Assembly (NCBI GenBank): GCA_963701715.1
Contig: CAVPAX010000005.1
Coordinates: 1-64,000, forward strand
Reading direction: 5' to 3'
Length of the DNA stretch: 64,000 nt
DNA from: Methylotenera_A sp963701715
GTDB lineage: Bacteria; Pseudomonadota; Gammaproteobacteria; Burkholderiales; Methylophilaceae
Made by a program: the position numbers and the translations under genes. Shown here one piece after another: positions 8,954-17,121 of the stretch; position 1 is the stretch's first letter; the number at the start of each line of letters is the position of its first letter. The notes under the pieces were generated by a model. It saw only the letters and a program-made list of their open reading frames with translations. It did no database searches and was not told the DNA's origin.

Positions 8954-10345
8954 TTATGCTTTCAACGATTTAAACAGTGTTTCAAATTCCCTGCTGAATG
9001 CGATATGATTTTTATTGGTCGAGCCGGCAAGCACGGCCTTGAATTCGCCGTTCCTTTCTTCCACCCGCAGCCAGATGCGGCGATGAGCGGTAAAGAACGC
9101 GACATAGATGCCGCCGATAAGAAATATGCAGCCGAGCCACACCACCAGCACTCCGGGATCATAGGTGACCTGCAGGCCGGTATAGTAGCGGGGCTGGAAA
9201 TTGACCAGCTGCAGTTCCAGCGGCTGGTCGCCCTTGGCGTGAAAATCAGGAAATTTTGCAAACACCCATTTGCTGTATTCTTCCTTCCCCCCTTTTACAA
9301 CAGCCAATCGGACGGCGGGATTGTTGAACTCGGAAGACTTGGAAAAGGGCTTCCCGTTATTATCCATGGAAAAGTCGGAGAGGAACTCATCCGCGCGCAC
9401 CGTATAGGCTGTTCCGGAAATCGGGGCGCTGCCGCCAACATCAAGGGTCAGGTCCTGCTGCTTGCCCGAGCCTTTGTGCGTAACCCGGACATTGATTTTG
9501 CCGCCGCCCGGCGTGGCGCCGTAGCTTGACTGGTAAAAATAGATGCCGCGATATACCAGCGGGTCGTTCACTTCAATAGTTTTGCTTACAACCTCCCGGT
9601 TGTTTTCAAGCACCGTGAGCAGGCTTTTATAGTCCTTGGGCCGCTGGGAACCGTCATAAAAAGTGACCTCAAACTTGTCACAGCGGATGGCAAAATCGAG
9701 TTTTTTGATCTCGTTGGAATTTTTCAGCTGCATCACCTGGGACGTCTGCCCTTCAGGGATTTGCATGTAGCCCTGAAACCCGAGCGACCCGGACATGGAG
9801 CCGAATATAATTATAATGAGTCCCAGGTGTGTCAGGTAAAACCCGAAGCGGGTGTAGCGGCCGCTCTCGGAAAACAGGTTCCAGGACCCCTGTTCCTGCA
9901 TGCTGGCGGGTTTTGCGAGATAGCGCGCGATGGCGGCTTCATACTGCGCCAGTTGCTCGGAGGAAAATTTTTTCAGCGTAAATTTTCTGACATTGGACAG
10001 CCCCTGCAGCAGTTTGTCATCAAGCACCGTGTCCCCGTGAAAAATCGCGCGCCAGACCCGCGGCAGCCGGTTAAGAGAACATGCGGTAAGATTTACCGTA
10101 AAAAGGGTCATCAGGAAGAAGAACCACCATGATGCAAACAGGTTCAGGAAACCCAGCGTTGCAAAGAGCTGGTATGTTGACTGGCTGTAGAGCTGCAGGT
10201 AGTGCTGGGGTGATTCATTCTGGGGAATGAGCGTGCCAATGACGCACACGCCGGACAGAACTATGAGTAAAACTATGGTAAGCCTGACGGAAATAAAAAA
10301 ATCCCATATTTTCCGTACCACACCCTTCTTCTTTTTTTCTGTCAT
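8954..10345 (-). CDS. resB: cytochrome c biogenesis protein ResB/Ccs1
   Basis: The 463-residue protein has three N-terminal transmembrane segments (about residues 17-35, 70-100 and 165-190), a large periplasmic domain and one C-terminal helix (about 395-420). This is the ResB/Ccs1 topology. The start (ATG 10345) is preceded by GGAGTC at eight bases. It is translated just before ccsB and acts with it in thioether attachment of heme to apocytochromes in the periplasm. The two genes form a minus-strand unit divergent from the tetraheme cytochrome gene at 10551, and the 205-base gap between them holds the promoters. Confidence 0.9.
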   Translation of the reverse strand: MTEKKKKGVVRKIWDFFISVRLTIVLLIVLSGVCVIGTLIPQNESPQHYLQLYSQSTYQLFATLGFLNLFASWWFFFLMTLFTVNLTACSLNRLPRVWRAIFHGDTVLDDKLLQGLSNVRKFTLKKFSSEQLAQYEAAIARYLAKPASMQEQGSWNLFSESGRYTRFGFYLTHLGLIIIIFGSMSGSLGFQGYMQIPEGQTSQVMQLKNSNEIKKLDFAIRCDKFEVTFYDGSQRPKDYKSLLTVLENNREVVSKTIEVNDPLVYRGIYFYQSSYGATPGGGKINVRVTHKGSGKQQDLTLDVGGSAPISGTAYTVRADEFLSDFSMDNNGKPFSKSSEFNNPAVRLAVVKGGKEEYSKWVFAKFPDFHAKGDQPLELQLVNFQPRYYTGLQVTYDPGVLVVWLGCIFLIGGIYVAFFTAHRRIWLRVEERNGEFKAVLAGSTNKNHIAFSREFETLFKSLKA

Positions 10346-10478
10346 GAAAGCCGACTCCTTCTGTGGGGGATATATGCTGCTGCGGTAGTTGCTGTATTCA
10401 ATTAATAACAGAACTTGGCCTGTTTGCGCAAGGGGTTAGTATTACTTTGAGAAAAATTTTAATAAATCTTAAAAACCT

Positions 10479-10509
10479 ATTGACAACAGTGTGCTTTTTT
10501 TGCTACTAA
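10479..10509 (+). promoter_or_regulatory. candidate promoter for the tetraheme cytochrome gene
   Basis: TTGACA at 10479-10484 is followed by a T-rich spacer and TACTAA at 10504-10509. The 19-base spacing is long, so the -10 element is uncertain. It lies 40 bases before the GTG start at 10551 in a clearly AT-rich stretch. Confidence 0.4.
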
Positions 10510-10550
10510 ATCACAAATTTTTAACAACAATCACTACAGGAGTGACTGCC

Positions 10551-11069
10551 GTGAAAAAGTGGGTTCTATATTTAATCCTCGCGCTTCTTCTTTTTGGCCT
10601 GCCGTTCATCGCCTACACGGCAGAAGAAAACGTGGGGGCCGCGAAATGCAAACTGTGCCATATCAAAATATATAAATCATGGCAGCAGACCAAGCATGGC
10701 ACGGCATTTGATGTGCTGAGCCCTGGTAACGGCGCTGAAGCGAAAAAGAAGGCCGGTCTTGACCCGCAGAAGGACTATACAACAGATGCCAAGTGTATTG
10801 AATGCCACACCACCGGCAACAATGCGCAGTTCCCCGGCGTGCAGTGCGAAGCGTGCCACGGCGCGGGCAAAGGGTATACCACTATCAAGATAATGAACAA
10901 AAAGCTGTGGAACGAGGATGCGAAGCGGCAGCAGAAACTGGCTCTGGATGCCGGCCTGATTATCAAGCCGGAAGAGGCGCTGTGCAAGAAGTGCCACAAT
11001 GAAAAGAGCCCGACCTTCAAGCCGTTTAATTTCGCCGAGCGGTACAAGGAAGTGTCGCACAAAAAATAG
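10551..11069 (+). CDS. periplasmic tetraheme cytochrome c (cytochrome c554-like)
   Basis: The start chosen is GTG 10551, with CAGGAG eight bases upstream; an earlier in-frame start would put the ribosome binding site on top of the start codon. The 172-residue product has an N-terminal signal/anchor (KKWVLYLILALLLFGLPFIA) and four CxxCH heme sites: CKLCH, CIECH, CEACH and CKKCH. Spacing and the KHGTAF region resemble the cytochrome c554/NrfB-type multiheme family. It should carry electrons in the periplasm and needs the divergently encoded ResB/CcsB for maturation. The electron donor and acceptor cannot be named from sequence. Confidence 0.8.
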   Translation: MKKWVLYLILALLLFGLPFIAYTAEENVGAAKCKLCHIKIYKSWQQTKHGTAFDVLSPGNGAEAKKKAGLDPQKDYTTDAKCIECHTTGNNAQFPGVQCEACHGAGKGYTTIKIMNKKLWNEDAKRQQKLALDAGLIIKPEEALCKKCHNEKSPTFKPFNFAERYKEVSHKK

Positions 11070-11094
11070 AGCACCACTGTAAGCCCGAAGACGC

Positions 11095-11125
11095 AAAGGC
11101 CTGTTTTCACCGCAGGCCTTTTTTA
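11095..11125 (+). terminator. intrinsic terminator after the tetraheme cytochrome gene
   Basis: AAAGGCCTG and CAGGCCTTT pair around a nine-base loop and are followed by a T6 run (11119-11124). Confidence 0.8.
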
Positions 11126-11224
11126 TTGATACGCTGATAAACCGCAGGATAATTGAGGGGTTCGTTGTTCGGGCTTCGGGGGAAGAACGCAAAACCCCGT
11201 GCAGAAATTATTGAATATTTAGTT

Positions 11225-11962
11225 TCAGGACCCGCACACCGTGCAGTTCGGGTCTTTCTGAACTGTTACCGTCTGAAACTCCATTGTTTCGCCGTCCCAG
11301 ATAAGAAGCCTGCCCTTCAGGTTATTTCCGATGCCGGTGAGGTACTTGATTGCCTCTGTTGCTTCGAGCACGCCGATAACCCCGGGCGTTACTCCCGCCA
11401 CAGGGAACACTGCCGCCGGCGGGGAGCCGGGGAACAGGCAGTAGAGACACGGCGTAGCAGGCGTGTGAATAAAGGTGAGCTGTCCGGACAGGCCGTAGAT
11501 GCCGGCATGAATGAACGGCAGCTGTTTGTCAACCGCGTAGCGGTTCAGAATGTGGCGCGTGGGAAAGTTGTCCAGGCAGTCGATAATGATATCACTGCCG
11601 CCCGCCAGCCGGTCAACACTCTCCGCGGTGATCTTTTCCGGCAGCGCAACGACCTCCACATGGGGGTTGATTTCGCACAGTGTTTCCTTTGCCGAGAAGG
11701 TTTTATTTTTGCCGATGTCCTTCTCCGCGTGGAGGATCTGCCGGTTCAGGTTTGACAGCTCGGGCTCGCCATTGTCGCAGATGCGAATCCTGCCGATCCC
11801 GGCCGCTGCCAGGTAGATGGCGACCGGAGAGCCCAGCCCTCCCGCGCCGGCAATAAATACCGTGGCAGCGCGGAGCTTTTTCTGCCCCGCTTCCCCCCAG
11901 TCGCGGATGAGCATCTGGCGGTTATAGCGCTCGATTTCTTTCTCTGTCAGCTTCACGTCCAT
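11225..11962 (-). CDS. ThiF/MoeB/HesA-family adenylyltransferase
   Basis: The 245-residue protein shows the E1-like Rossmann nucleotide motif GAGGLGSPVA (about 40-49), the NLNRQ segment and DCLDNFPTRHILN. Two CxxC pairs (CLYC and CTVC) form the structural zinc site. The fold is that of MoeB/ThiF, which adenylates the C-terminal glycine of a ubiquitin-like sulfur carrier for molybdopterin or thiamin synthesis. No sulfur-carrier gene is adjacent, so the pathway cannot be decided. The next upstream gene on the strand is aroK, 32 bases away. A repeat-rich stretch lies downstream. Confidence 0.8.
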   Translation of the reverse strand: MDVKLTEKEIERYNRQMLIRDWGEAGQKKLRAATVFIAGAGGLGSPVAIYLAAAGIGRIRICDNGEPELSNLNRQILHAEKDIGKNKTFSAKETLCEINPHVEVVALPEKITAESVDRLAGGSDIIIDCLDNFPTRHILNRYAVDKQLPFIHAGIYGLSGQLTFIHTPATPCLYCLFPGSPPAAVFPVAGVTPGVIGVLEATEAIKYLTGIGNNLKGRLLIWDGETMEFQTVTVQKDPNCTVCGS

Positions 11963-11994
11963 AGGGCTATTTTTTCCTGAAGAGCGATGTTTTT

Positions 11995-12537
11995 TTACCC
12001 TGGGACCCTCGAATCCTCGACCCCTTGAACCCTTTTTTTAAATAGTTCTACAATCTCATCAGCAATGCCGGTAATGGTTCTGCCCGCGGTATCAACGGTG
12101 AAGTCCTGCGCCTTGCGGTACAGCGGCAGCCGCTGCTGCAGAACTTCTTCCACTTCTTCAAGAAATGATTTTCCCGGCGTGAGTGCCGGGCGTCCGGTGT
12201 CATCCTGTATCCGGCTTATGATGGTCTCCGGGTCAGCGGTCAGCCAGAACAGGAGGCCGTTTATTTTCAGCCGGTCAATATTTTCATCTCTCAATACAAC
12301 GCCGCCGCCGGTGTCAATAATGCAGGCATCCCTCTTAACGACTTCCTCCAGCAGTTTTGCTTCAAGGTCGCGAAAATAATCCCAGCCGTGCTTCTTGACA
12401 ATTTCCGGGATTGAGCAGCCCGCATGCTTCTCAATGAGCGCATCTAATTGAAAAAGAGGCCGGCGCAGCTTGCGGGAAAGCTTCTTGCCGACAGCTGTCT
12501 TTCCGGTTCCGCGATAGCCGATTAAAACGATGTTCAT
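11995..12537 (-). CDS. aroK: shikimate kinase; C-terminus built from an intergenic repeat
   Basis: The 180-residue protein has Walker A GYRGTGKTA (7-15), the shikimate-site Asp in QLDALIE, the DTGGGVVLRDEN segment (about 75-86) and the RPAL lid motif. It phosphorylates shikimate in the chorismate pathway, and aroE lies just upstream on the same strand. Normal family members end near the helix EIVELFKK. Here about ten more residues (RVQGVEDSRVPG) are encoded by a CCCTCGAATCCTCGACCCC-type repeat that also occurs in non-coding DNA (reverse complement at 3931). The extension should be harmless but shows that a repeat has entered the coding end. Confidence 0.92.
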   Translation of the reverse strand: MNIVLIGYRGTGKTAVGKKLSRKLRRPLFQLDALIEKHAGCSIPEIVKKHGWDYFRDLEAKLLEEVVKRDACIIDTGGGVVLRDENIDRLKINGLLFWLTADPETIISRIQDDTGRPALTPGKSFLEEVEEVLQQRLPLYRKAQDFTVDTAGRTITGIADEIVELFKKRVQGVEDSRVPG

Positions 12538-12550
12538 ACGGTCACGTTAA

Positions 12551-12687
12551 GGGACGCAGATTTACGCCGATTATCAGGATGCAAAGAAATTTTCATTAAG
12601 AAGACAATTACCTGTTTTTGAGTAGAGTAGATGATATTCTGAATGCATGGAAAATATCCACGTTCATCTGCGTATATCAGCGTCCCC
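12551..12687. repeat. palindromic GGACGCAGATT...ATCAGCGTCC repeat
   Basis: GGGACGCAGATTTACGC at 12551 is inverted at 12665-12686 (ATCTGCGTATATCAGCGTCC), enclosing about 95 bases of non-coding DNA between aroK and aroE. A second member of the family lies at 22154-22338. No transposase is present. Confidence 0.75.
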
Positions 12688-12689
12688 TG

Positions 12690-13550
12690 TCATGCAAAAT
12701 GTTTTTCCAGAACTGCCCGCATCACATCAACAGGGGCCGGCTGCCCGGTCCACAGGGTGAACTGGACAGCAGCCTGGTTGAGAAACATCTCTATGCCTGA
12801 AACAACCGTGCACCCCGCCTGCTCAGCGTCCCTGAGCAATCTGGTTTTGCGCGGGTTATACACGATGTCAAAAACAGCCGGCTGCTTGCGCAGCAGATTG
12901 CCGGGTATTGGCGATTCAGCGCTTTTCGGATGCATGCCGACCGGGGTGGTATTGATCAGCAGGTCGCATTCCTGCAGCGCCGCAGTTAATCCTTGAGAAG
13001 AAAGATCCGCAGTAACCGGCCGCAGGCTGCTCTTGGACGCAAGGTCAGACGCGAGTTGCGTGCGTTCCTGCTCGATGATGCCCAGCAGCGTAAGCGCCGA
13101 AGGAGTTGCCTGCAATGCCATGGTGACGGCAATGGCCCGGGCCGCGCCGCCCGAGCCGAGCATCACAACCCGTTTCCCCGCCGGATTGCAGCCGGCATCG
13201 GACAGGGCCTTAAGGGCGCCGGCGCCATCGCTGTTATAGCCGGCAAGATGCCCGCCGGTATTGACAATCGTGTTGATGCTGCCGATAGCGCGTGCGGTAT
13301 CATCAATGGAGTCCAAAAGCGGTATAACGGCAACCTTATGGGGGATGGTTACGCTGACTCCCCTGATGCCCAGTCCCCTGATGCCCTCGATTGCTTTTTC
13401 GAGATGCGTCACACTGAAAGCAACATAAGCCCAGTTGATGCCGCAGGCGGCAAAGGCAGCGTTGTGAATGGCAGGTGACAGCGAATGCTCTATTGGATTG
13501 CCGATCACCGCACAGATGGTTGTCCGTCCGTCAACAGGCACTGCATTCAT
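12690..13550 (-). CDS. aroE: shikimate dehydrogenase
   Basis: The 286-residue protein has the N-terminal substrate domain motif NPIEHSLSPAIHN (about 17-29), the catalytic region VTIPHKVAVIPLLD (Lys/Asp pair), NTIVN, NSDGAG and the NADP-binding glycine motif MLGSGGAARA (about 129-138). It reduces 3-dehydroshikimate to shikimate with NADPH. Downstream of it on the strand, past a palindromic repeat, is aroK, the next step of the pathway. Length and motifs are normal for AroE. Confidence 0.95.
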   Translation of the reverse strand: MNAVPVDGRTTICAVIGNPIEHSLSPAIHNAAFAACGINWAYVAFSVTHLEKAIEGIRGLGIRGVSVTIPHKVAVIPLLDSIDDTARAIGSINTIVNTGGHLAGYNSDGAGALKALSDAGCNPAGKRVVMLGSGGAARAIAVTMALQATPSALTLLGIIEQERTQLASDLASKSSLRPVTADLSSQGLTAALQECDLLINTTPVGMHPKSAESPIPGNLLRKQPAVFDIVYNPRKTRLLRDAEQAGCTVVSGIEMFLNQAAVQFTLWTGQPAPVDVMRAVLEKHFA

Positions 13551-13618
13551 AGCGGTATGTACTGTATGCTATCGGTTGTAAGGATGTTACGGATTGGCGA
13601 GAAAAAAAGAAACAATTA

Positions 13619-13655
13619 AAAAAGGAGAGCCGGCACAGGCGGGCTCTCCTTTTTT
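13619..13655. terminator. bidirectional intrinsic terminator
   Basis: GGAGAGCC (13624-13631) pairs with GGCTCTCC (13642-13649). An A tract on the left and a T tract on the right make it work on either strand. It follows the KH-protein gene on the minus strand. Confidence 0.8.
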
Positions 13656-13666
13656 GCAAGCAAAAA

Positions 13667-13903
13667 TTATTCAAGAATTTCCAGGATACACCGTTTATCC
13701 TGCTTGGCGGAAGCAGCGTTCAGAATAGTGCGTATTGATTCTGCGGTTCTTCCTTTTTTTCCGATGATTTTGCCAAAATCGGTTTTGGCAACACGCAGCT
13801 CAATCACCGCTGTTCTGTCCCCATCTATTTGCGTGATGTGAACCTGTTCCGGGTTATCCACCAGAGCCGTAGTGATTTCTCTAATCAGTTCTTTCATTTC
13901 CAT
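13667..13903 (-). CDS. khpA: small KH-domain RNA-binding protein (KhpA-like)
   Basis: The start is ATG 13903 with GGAGGGG five bases upstream; a longer in-frame start at 13921 would overlap that site. The 78-residue product is one KH domain with the RNA-binding GxxG loop GKKG (in KIIGKKGRTAESIR) and matches the length of KhpA/YlqC-type proteins. In other bacteria KhpA pairs with KhpB/Jag and binds many RNAs. It is usually encoded beside rpsP and rimM, but here it stands alone with its own terminator. Confidence 0.85.
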   Translation of the reverse strand: MEMKELIREITTALVDNPEQVHITQIDGDRTAVIELRVAKTDFGKIIGKKGRTAESIRTILNAASAKQDKRCILEILE

Positions 13904-14044
13904 AGTCCCCTCCCATCGCAAGGTTAGTTATACCTCTTTCAGTTTATAAGTTCAGGTTTTGTTTGCGGGTGCTGCTGTAGATATTCCTCTATTTTGCATT
14001 GTAGTCGATCTGTAATCATTGTCAAGCATAATAAGGGCGGGTTT

Positions 14045-14620
14045 TCAGGCGGGATGCTGTGTCATGAGCGCGAGGAGTTCATCGGGAGACCGGCGCAAGC
14101 AAGAGAAAATCTTGTCTTCGAGCGCCCGGGTTCTTGTGTGCTGCAGCATGATGTAGTTTTGCGCTTCCCGGTTCCTGCCGTAGCGCTGCACGAGGTCTTC
14201 AAAACGCTGGCAGAGACTGACAACGCTCGAGTGCCGCACCCGTTTATCCGCATAATTTACCACTTCTTCTTCAGTCACCCTGCCGCCGGAATCCATATCC
14301 GGAATTGAGATGTGGGCACTGACTATCTGCGCTATGCGCTCATAGCCGAGGGATCCCAGCAGCTGCGCGCCGGTTTCCGCGTGGTTTTCATGGGAGTGAA
14401 TGCTTTTTGTCTTGGTGATGTCATGGAGCAGCGCGGCTGCTTCGATCTCAGGCAGACTGAGCTGCGCCCCGTTTTTATTCAGTTCCTCTGCCAGCGCCAG
14501 CGCGACCCTTGCAACAATAAGGCAGTGCTCCCGGATATGGGGAAGCATCTGGTAGCGCTCCATGAGCTCAAGACAGGTATTGTTATCAGGGATTTTATTA
14601 CTATTCAAGGCAGTTCCCAT
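14045..14620 (-). CDS. HD-domain phosphohydrolase-like protein
   Basis: With the start at ATG 14620, the 191-residue product has a clear HD domain: HCLIVARVALALA, AALLHDITK (the HD pair), HAETGAQLL and SAHISIPDM supply the metal-binding His and Asp residues. Such small HD proteins hydrolyse nucleotides or phosphate esters; the substrate cannot be read from sequence. The open frame extends upstream to 14713, but those residues are unlikely to be coding since they include half of a strong inverted repeat. No convincing ribosome binding site precedes 14620, so the start is uncertain. The gene is divergent from ruvAB. Confidence 0.7.
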   Translation of the reverse strand: MGTALNSNKIPDNNTCLELMERYQMLPHIREHCLIVARVALALAEELNKNGAQLSLPEIEAAALLHDITKTKSIHSHENHAETGAQLLGSLGYERIAQIVSAHISIPDMDSGGRVTEEEVVNYADKRVRHSSVVSLCQRFEDLVQRYGRNREAQNYIMLQHTRTRALEDKIFSCLRRSPDELLALMTQHPA

Positions 14621-14706
14621 GCTAAAAAAATAAAACTTACCGCTGACAGCTGATATCTTTTTTATATATATTCCATTATCCCCAAAGGAGCAAGCCCGGC
14701 GTGAAA

Positions 14707-14751
14707 ACAGCAAAAGCCCCGCTGCCGGTTAAACAGCGGGGCTTTTGCTGT
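14707..14751. repeat. 18-bp perfect inverted repeat in the HD-ruvA divergent gap
   Basis: Arms 14707-14724 and 14734-14751 (core GCCCCGCTG/CAGCGGGGC) are perfectly complementary around a nine-base loop. Only three T residues follow on the minus strand and none on the plus strand, and no gene ends here on either strand. A terminator role is therefore doubtful. The 455-base gap 14621-15075 otherwise holds the ruvA promoter and no convincing gene. Confidence 0.6.
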
Positions 14752-14933
14752 GATAGAGCCCTTTAAAGGTACTTAAAGTAATTTGAATAAAACTATCCGT
14801 ATAAAATCAACATGACAACGTTCGTTGAACTTAAAGTCACTCTCGGTTGGATACTCCGGCAAATACCTGGTGTCGATTGTTTAAGGGTAGGTTCATTAAG
14901 CACACATCTCTTTGTAATCTATTGCTTTTATTT

Positions 14934-14961
14934 CTTGCATAATCAAAGGGTCTGATATAAT
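14934..14961 (+). promoter_or_regulatory. extended -10 promoter upstream of ruvA
   Basis: TGATATAAT (14953-14961) is a consensus extended -10 element. A weak -35 (TCTTGC, from 14933) lies 17 bases away. It is about 115 bases before the ruvA ATG. Confidence 0.55.
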
Positions 14962-15075
14962 TTTGAGGAGACAAGGGGGAGACAACAGAACGCTATGAAA
15001 GCTCTTGTTGAAGTAAAATAGTTCTCAGTGTTCTGGTTATTGTGAAATTAGTTTTACCGGTGGTAGAGGTTTTTC

Positions 15076-15717
15076 ATGATTCGTTATCTTAAGGGACAGC
15101 TGCTGAAAACAGATGAAGACCGCATTGTAGTGCTGACCGGCGGCGTCGGCTACGAGATACTGCTGCCGGATATCGTGCGCGGAACCTTCCATGATAAAAA
15201 AGAAGGCGAGGACACGGTTGAGCTTTTTATCTCCTTTCAGCAGACCACGCAGCAGCCAAAACCGGTTCTCATTGGTTTTACCAGCGAGATAGAACGGGAA
15301 TTTTTCGAGCGTCTTATTCAGGTTAAAAATATCGGCCCGGTCATGGCCGCCCGCCTTATGACCATGCCGGTTTCAGTTATTGCCCGGGCAATTGAAGAGC
15401 GGGATGTGGCAACGGTTAAAAAATTGAAAGGCGTCGGCACCCGCAAAGCGGAGATGATAATATCGGAGCTGAACGGCAAGGTGGGCAAGTACGCGCTGAT
15501 GCGGGAAGGGGAGCGCCCTGTTGTTGAAAAGATTGAGGACTTCCGGAAGCAGGTGGAGGATGTCCTGGTCAAGCAGCTTGGTCACAGCAGGACCGAGGCG
15601 GCAGTTCTAGTATCGGACGCGATAAAGAGAAGCCCGGCTGTTGCCACGCCCGAAGAACTTTTTGAGGAAGTATACCGCGGGCAGAAGGAACCTGCGAAAG
15701 AAACCACTGGGGCATAG
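15076..15717 (+). CDS. ruvA: Holliday junction DNA helicase RuvA
   Basis: The 213-residue protein starts MIRYLKGQLL and has the OB-fold domain I, the two helix-hairpin-helix DNA-binding motifs (IGPVMAARLM near 95 and LKGVGTRKAEMII near 120) and the RuvB-binding domain III (about 155-200). It holds the four-way junction while RuvB motors drive branch migration. The ruvB gene follows after a 116-base gap holding a tandem repeat. No ruvC is in the window. The ribosome binding site is weak (GTAGAGG about 8 bases before the ATG). Confidence 0.95.
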   Translation: MIRYLKGQLLKTDEDRIVVLTGGVGYEILLPDIVRGTFHDKKEGEDTVELFISFQQTTQQPKPVLIGFTSEIEREFFERLIQVKNIGPVMAARLMTMPVSVIARAIEERDVATVKKLKGVGTRKAEMIISELNGKVGKYALMREGERPVVEKIEDFRKQVEDVLVKQLGHSRTEAAVLVSDAIKRSPAVATPEELFEEVYRGQKEPAKETTGA

Positions 15718-15720
15718 TAA

Positions 15721-15813
15721 AGCACCCGCCTTCGTCCCTTTTGCGGGGCTACGGCGCGGCACAGAGGCACCCACCTTCGTTCCGTTACGCGGGACTACGG
15801 CGGGCAGGAACTG
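15721..15813. repeat. two tandem imperfect 45-bp units (CACCCGCCTTCGT type)
   Basis: Unit 1 starts at 15723 and unit 2 at 15768. Both run CACCC(G/A)CCTTCGT...GGG(G/A)CTACGGCG. Each unit can fold on itself. The repeats separate ruvA from ruvB and carry no reading frame of note. Confidence 0.65.
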
Positions 15814-15833
15814 AGGTCTGGAAAATATTTCAC

Positions 15834-16880
15834 ATGAAAACTGACGATAAAAAATTTGATCTCCTGGCGCAGGATACGGACGAAGAGGAGAAACCCGCGC
15901 ACTTTGATCTCCGTCCCAAGCGCTTTGCCGAGTATATCGGCCAGCAGCAGATTGTGGAGATGCTGAAAATTGCCGTTGAAGCCGCGCAGAAACGGGATGA
16001 AGTGCTTGACCATGTGCTGTTCTACGGCCCGCCGGGCCTCGGGAAAACTACCCTGGCGCACATCATAGCAAACGAGATGGGGGTCTCGGTAATCCATACA
16101 TCGGGGCCGGCGCTGGAAAAGGGCGGGGACCTGCTGAGCATTCTCACCCATCTTGAGCGGGGCAATGTCCTGTTTATTGATGAAATCCACCGCCTTCCCA
16201 AAGTGGTGGAGGAATTCCTCTACCCGGCCATGGAAGACTTCGCCGTTGATATCATTTTCGACAAGGGCATGAATGCCCGGAGCTACCGCTCAAAGCTTGA
16301 ACAGTTCACGCTGGTGGGAGCGACCACGCGTGCAGGCCTCCTTTCAGCGCCGCTCAGAGAGCGCTTCGGCATCTTCGGCTCCCTTGACTTCTATTCCGAG
16401 CAGGACCTTGAAAAAGTGATCGTGCGATCAGCGTCTATTCTGAATGTTTCTATTGATGAAGCAGGGGCGCAGGAAATCGCGCGCCGCGCGCGGGGCACGC
16501 CGCGCATAGCCAACCGGCTGCTGCGCAGGATACGGGACTATGCCGAGGTTCGTGCTGACGGCGTAATCACGAAAAAAGTGGCGGACAGGGCGCTTGCCCT
16601 GGAAGGAATTGATGTGCTGGGGCTTACGCCGCTGGACATCCGGTTCCTGAATGTCATTATCCAGGTCTATAAAGGCGGCCCGGTCGGCCTCGAAGCCATT
16701 GCGGCAACTCTGCAGGAGGAGCCTGATACCCTAGTTGACATGGTGGAGCCCTTCCTGCTCAAGGCAGGCCTTCTCGCGCGCACTTCTTCGGGGCGCAAGC
16801 TTACGGAGCTTGCCTACAAGCATCTGAAAATAGAGCCCCTTGTCAAAGGCGCCCGGCAGATGGAACTGCCGAAGATATAA
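15834..16880 (+). CDS. ruvB: Holliday junction branch-migration ATPase RuvB
   Basis: The start is ATG 15834; the frame is open upstream only through the tandem repeat. The 348-residue AAA+ protein has FDLRPKRFAEYIGQ, Walker A GPPGLGKTT (about 65-73), Walker B LFIDEIHRL, sensor 1 VGATTRAG and the arginine-finger region PLRERFGI. The C-terminal winged helix ends in GRKLTELAYKHL. It works with RuvA at stalled forks and junctions. No consensus ribosome binding site is seen within 12 bases of the ATG, only GAGG further upstream. Confidence 0.96.
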   Translation: MKTDDKKFDLLAQDTDEEEKPAHFDLRPKRFAEYIGQQQIVEMLKIAVEAAQKRDEVLDHVLFYGPPGLGKTTLAHIIANEMGVSVIHTSGPALEKGGDLLSILTHLERGNVLFIDEIHRLPKVVEEFLYPAMEDFAVDIIFDKGMNARSYRSKLEQFTLVGATTRAGLLSAPLRERFGIFGSLDFYSEQDLEKVIVRSASILNVSIDEAGAQEIARRARGTPRIANRLLRRIRDYAEVRADGVITKKVADRALALEGIDVLGLTPLDIRFLNVIIQVYKGGPVGLEAIAATLQEEPDTLVDMVEPFLLKAGLLARTSSGRKLTELAYKHLKIEPLVKGARQMELPKI

Positions 16881-17121
16881 CCTATCATTTACGCATCAGG
16901 CATTTCTCCTCACCTTCTTTTACTATCCGGTATATGTTTCTCCTCCACAGCACTGTCTGAGCAATGTTTTTTTGCGCAGGTACCCACGCTGCTTTTTTAA
17001 ATCTGATTGACTCTCATATGTAAATAGCTTACAAAATATTTGTTGGCAGGCCGAATTTAAAAACCGGAATGCGGCACCGGCGTTGTTACCTAAAACTTAA
17101 ATTTGCTTCTCCATTTTCTCT

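Noticed and set aside
11153..11755. 200-codon plus-strand open frame
   Set aside because: It is antisense to the ThiF-family gene, which has clear nucleotide and zinc motifs.
14995..15021. Eight-codon leader peptide (MKALVEVK) before ruvA
   Set aside because: Its purine-rich site is too far from the ATG, and nothing suggests attenuation.
15721..15813. Possible CRISPR array
   Set aside because: There are only two imperfect units without spacers, and no cas gene is present.
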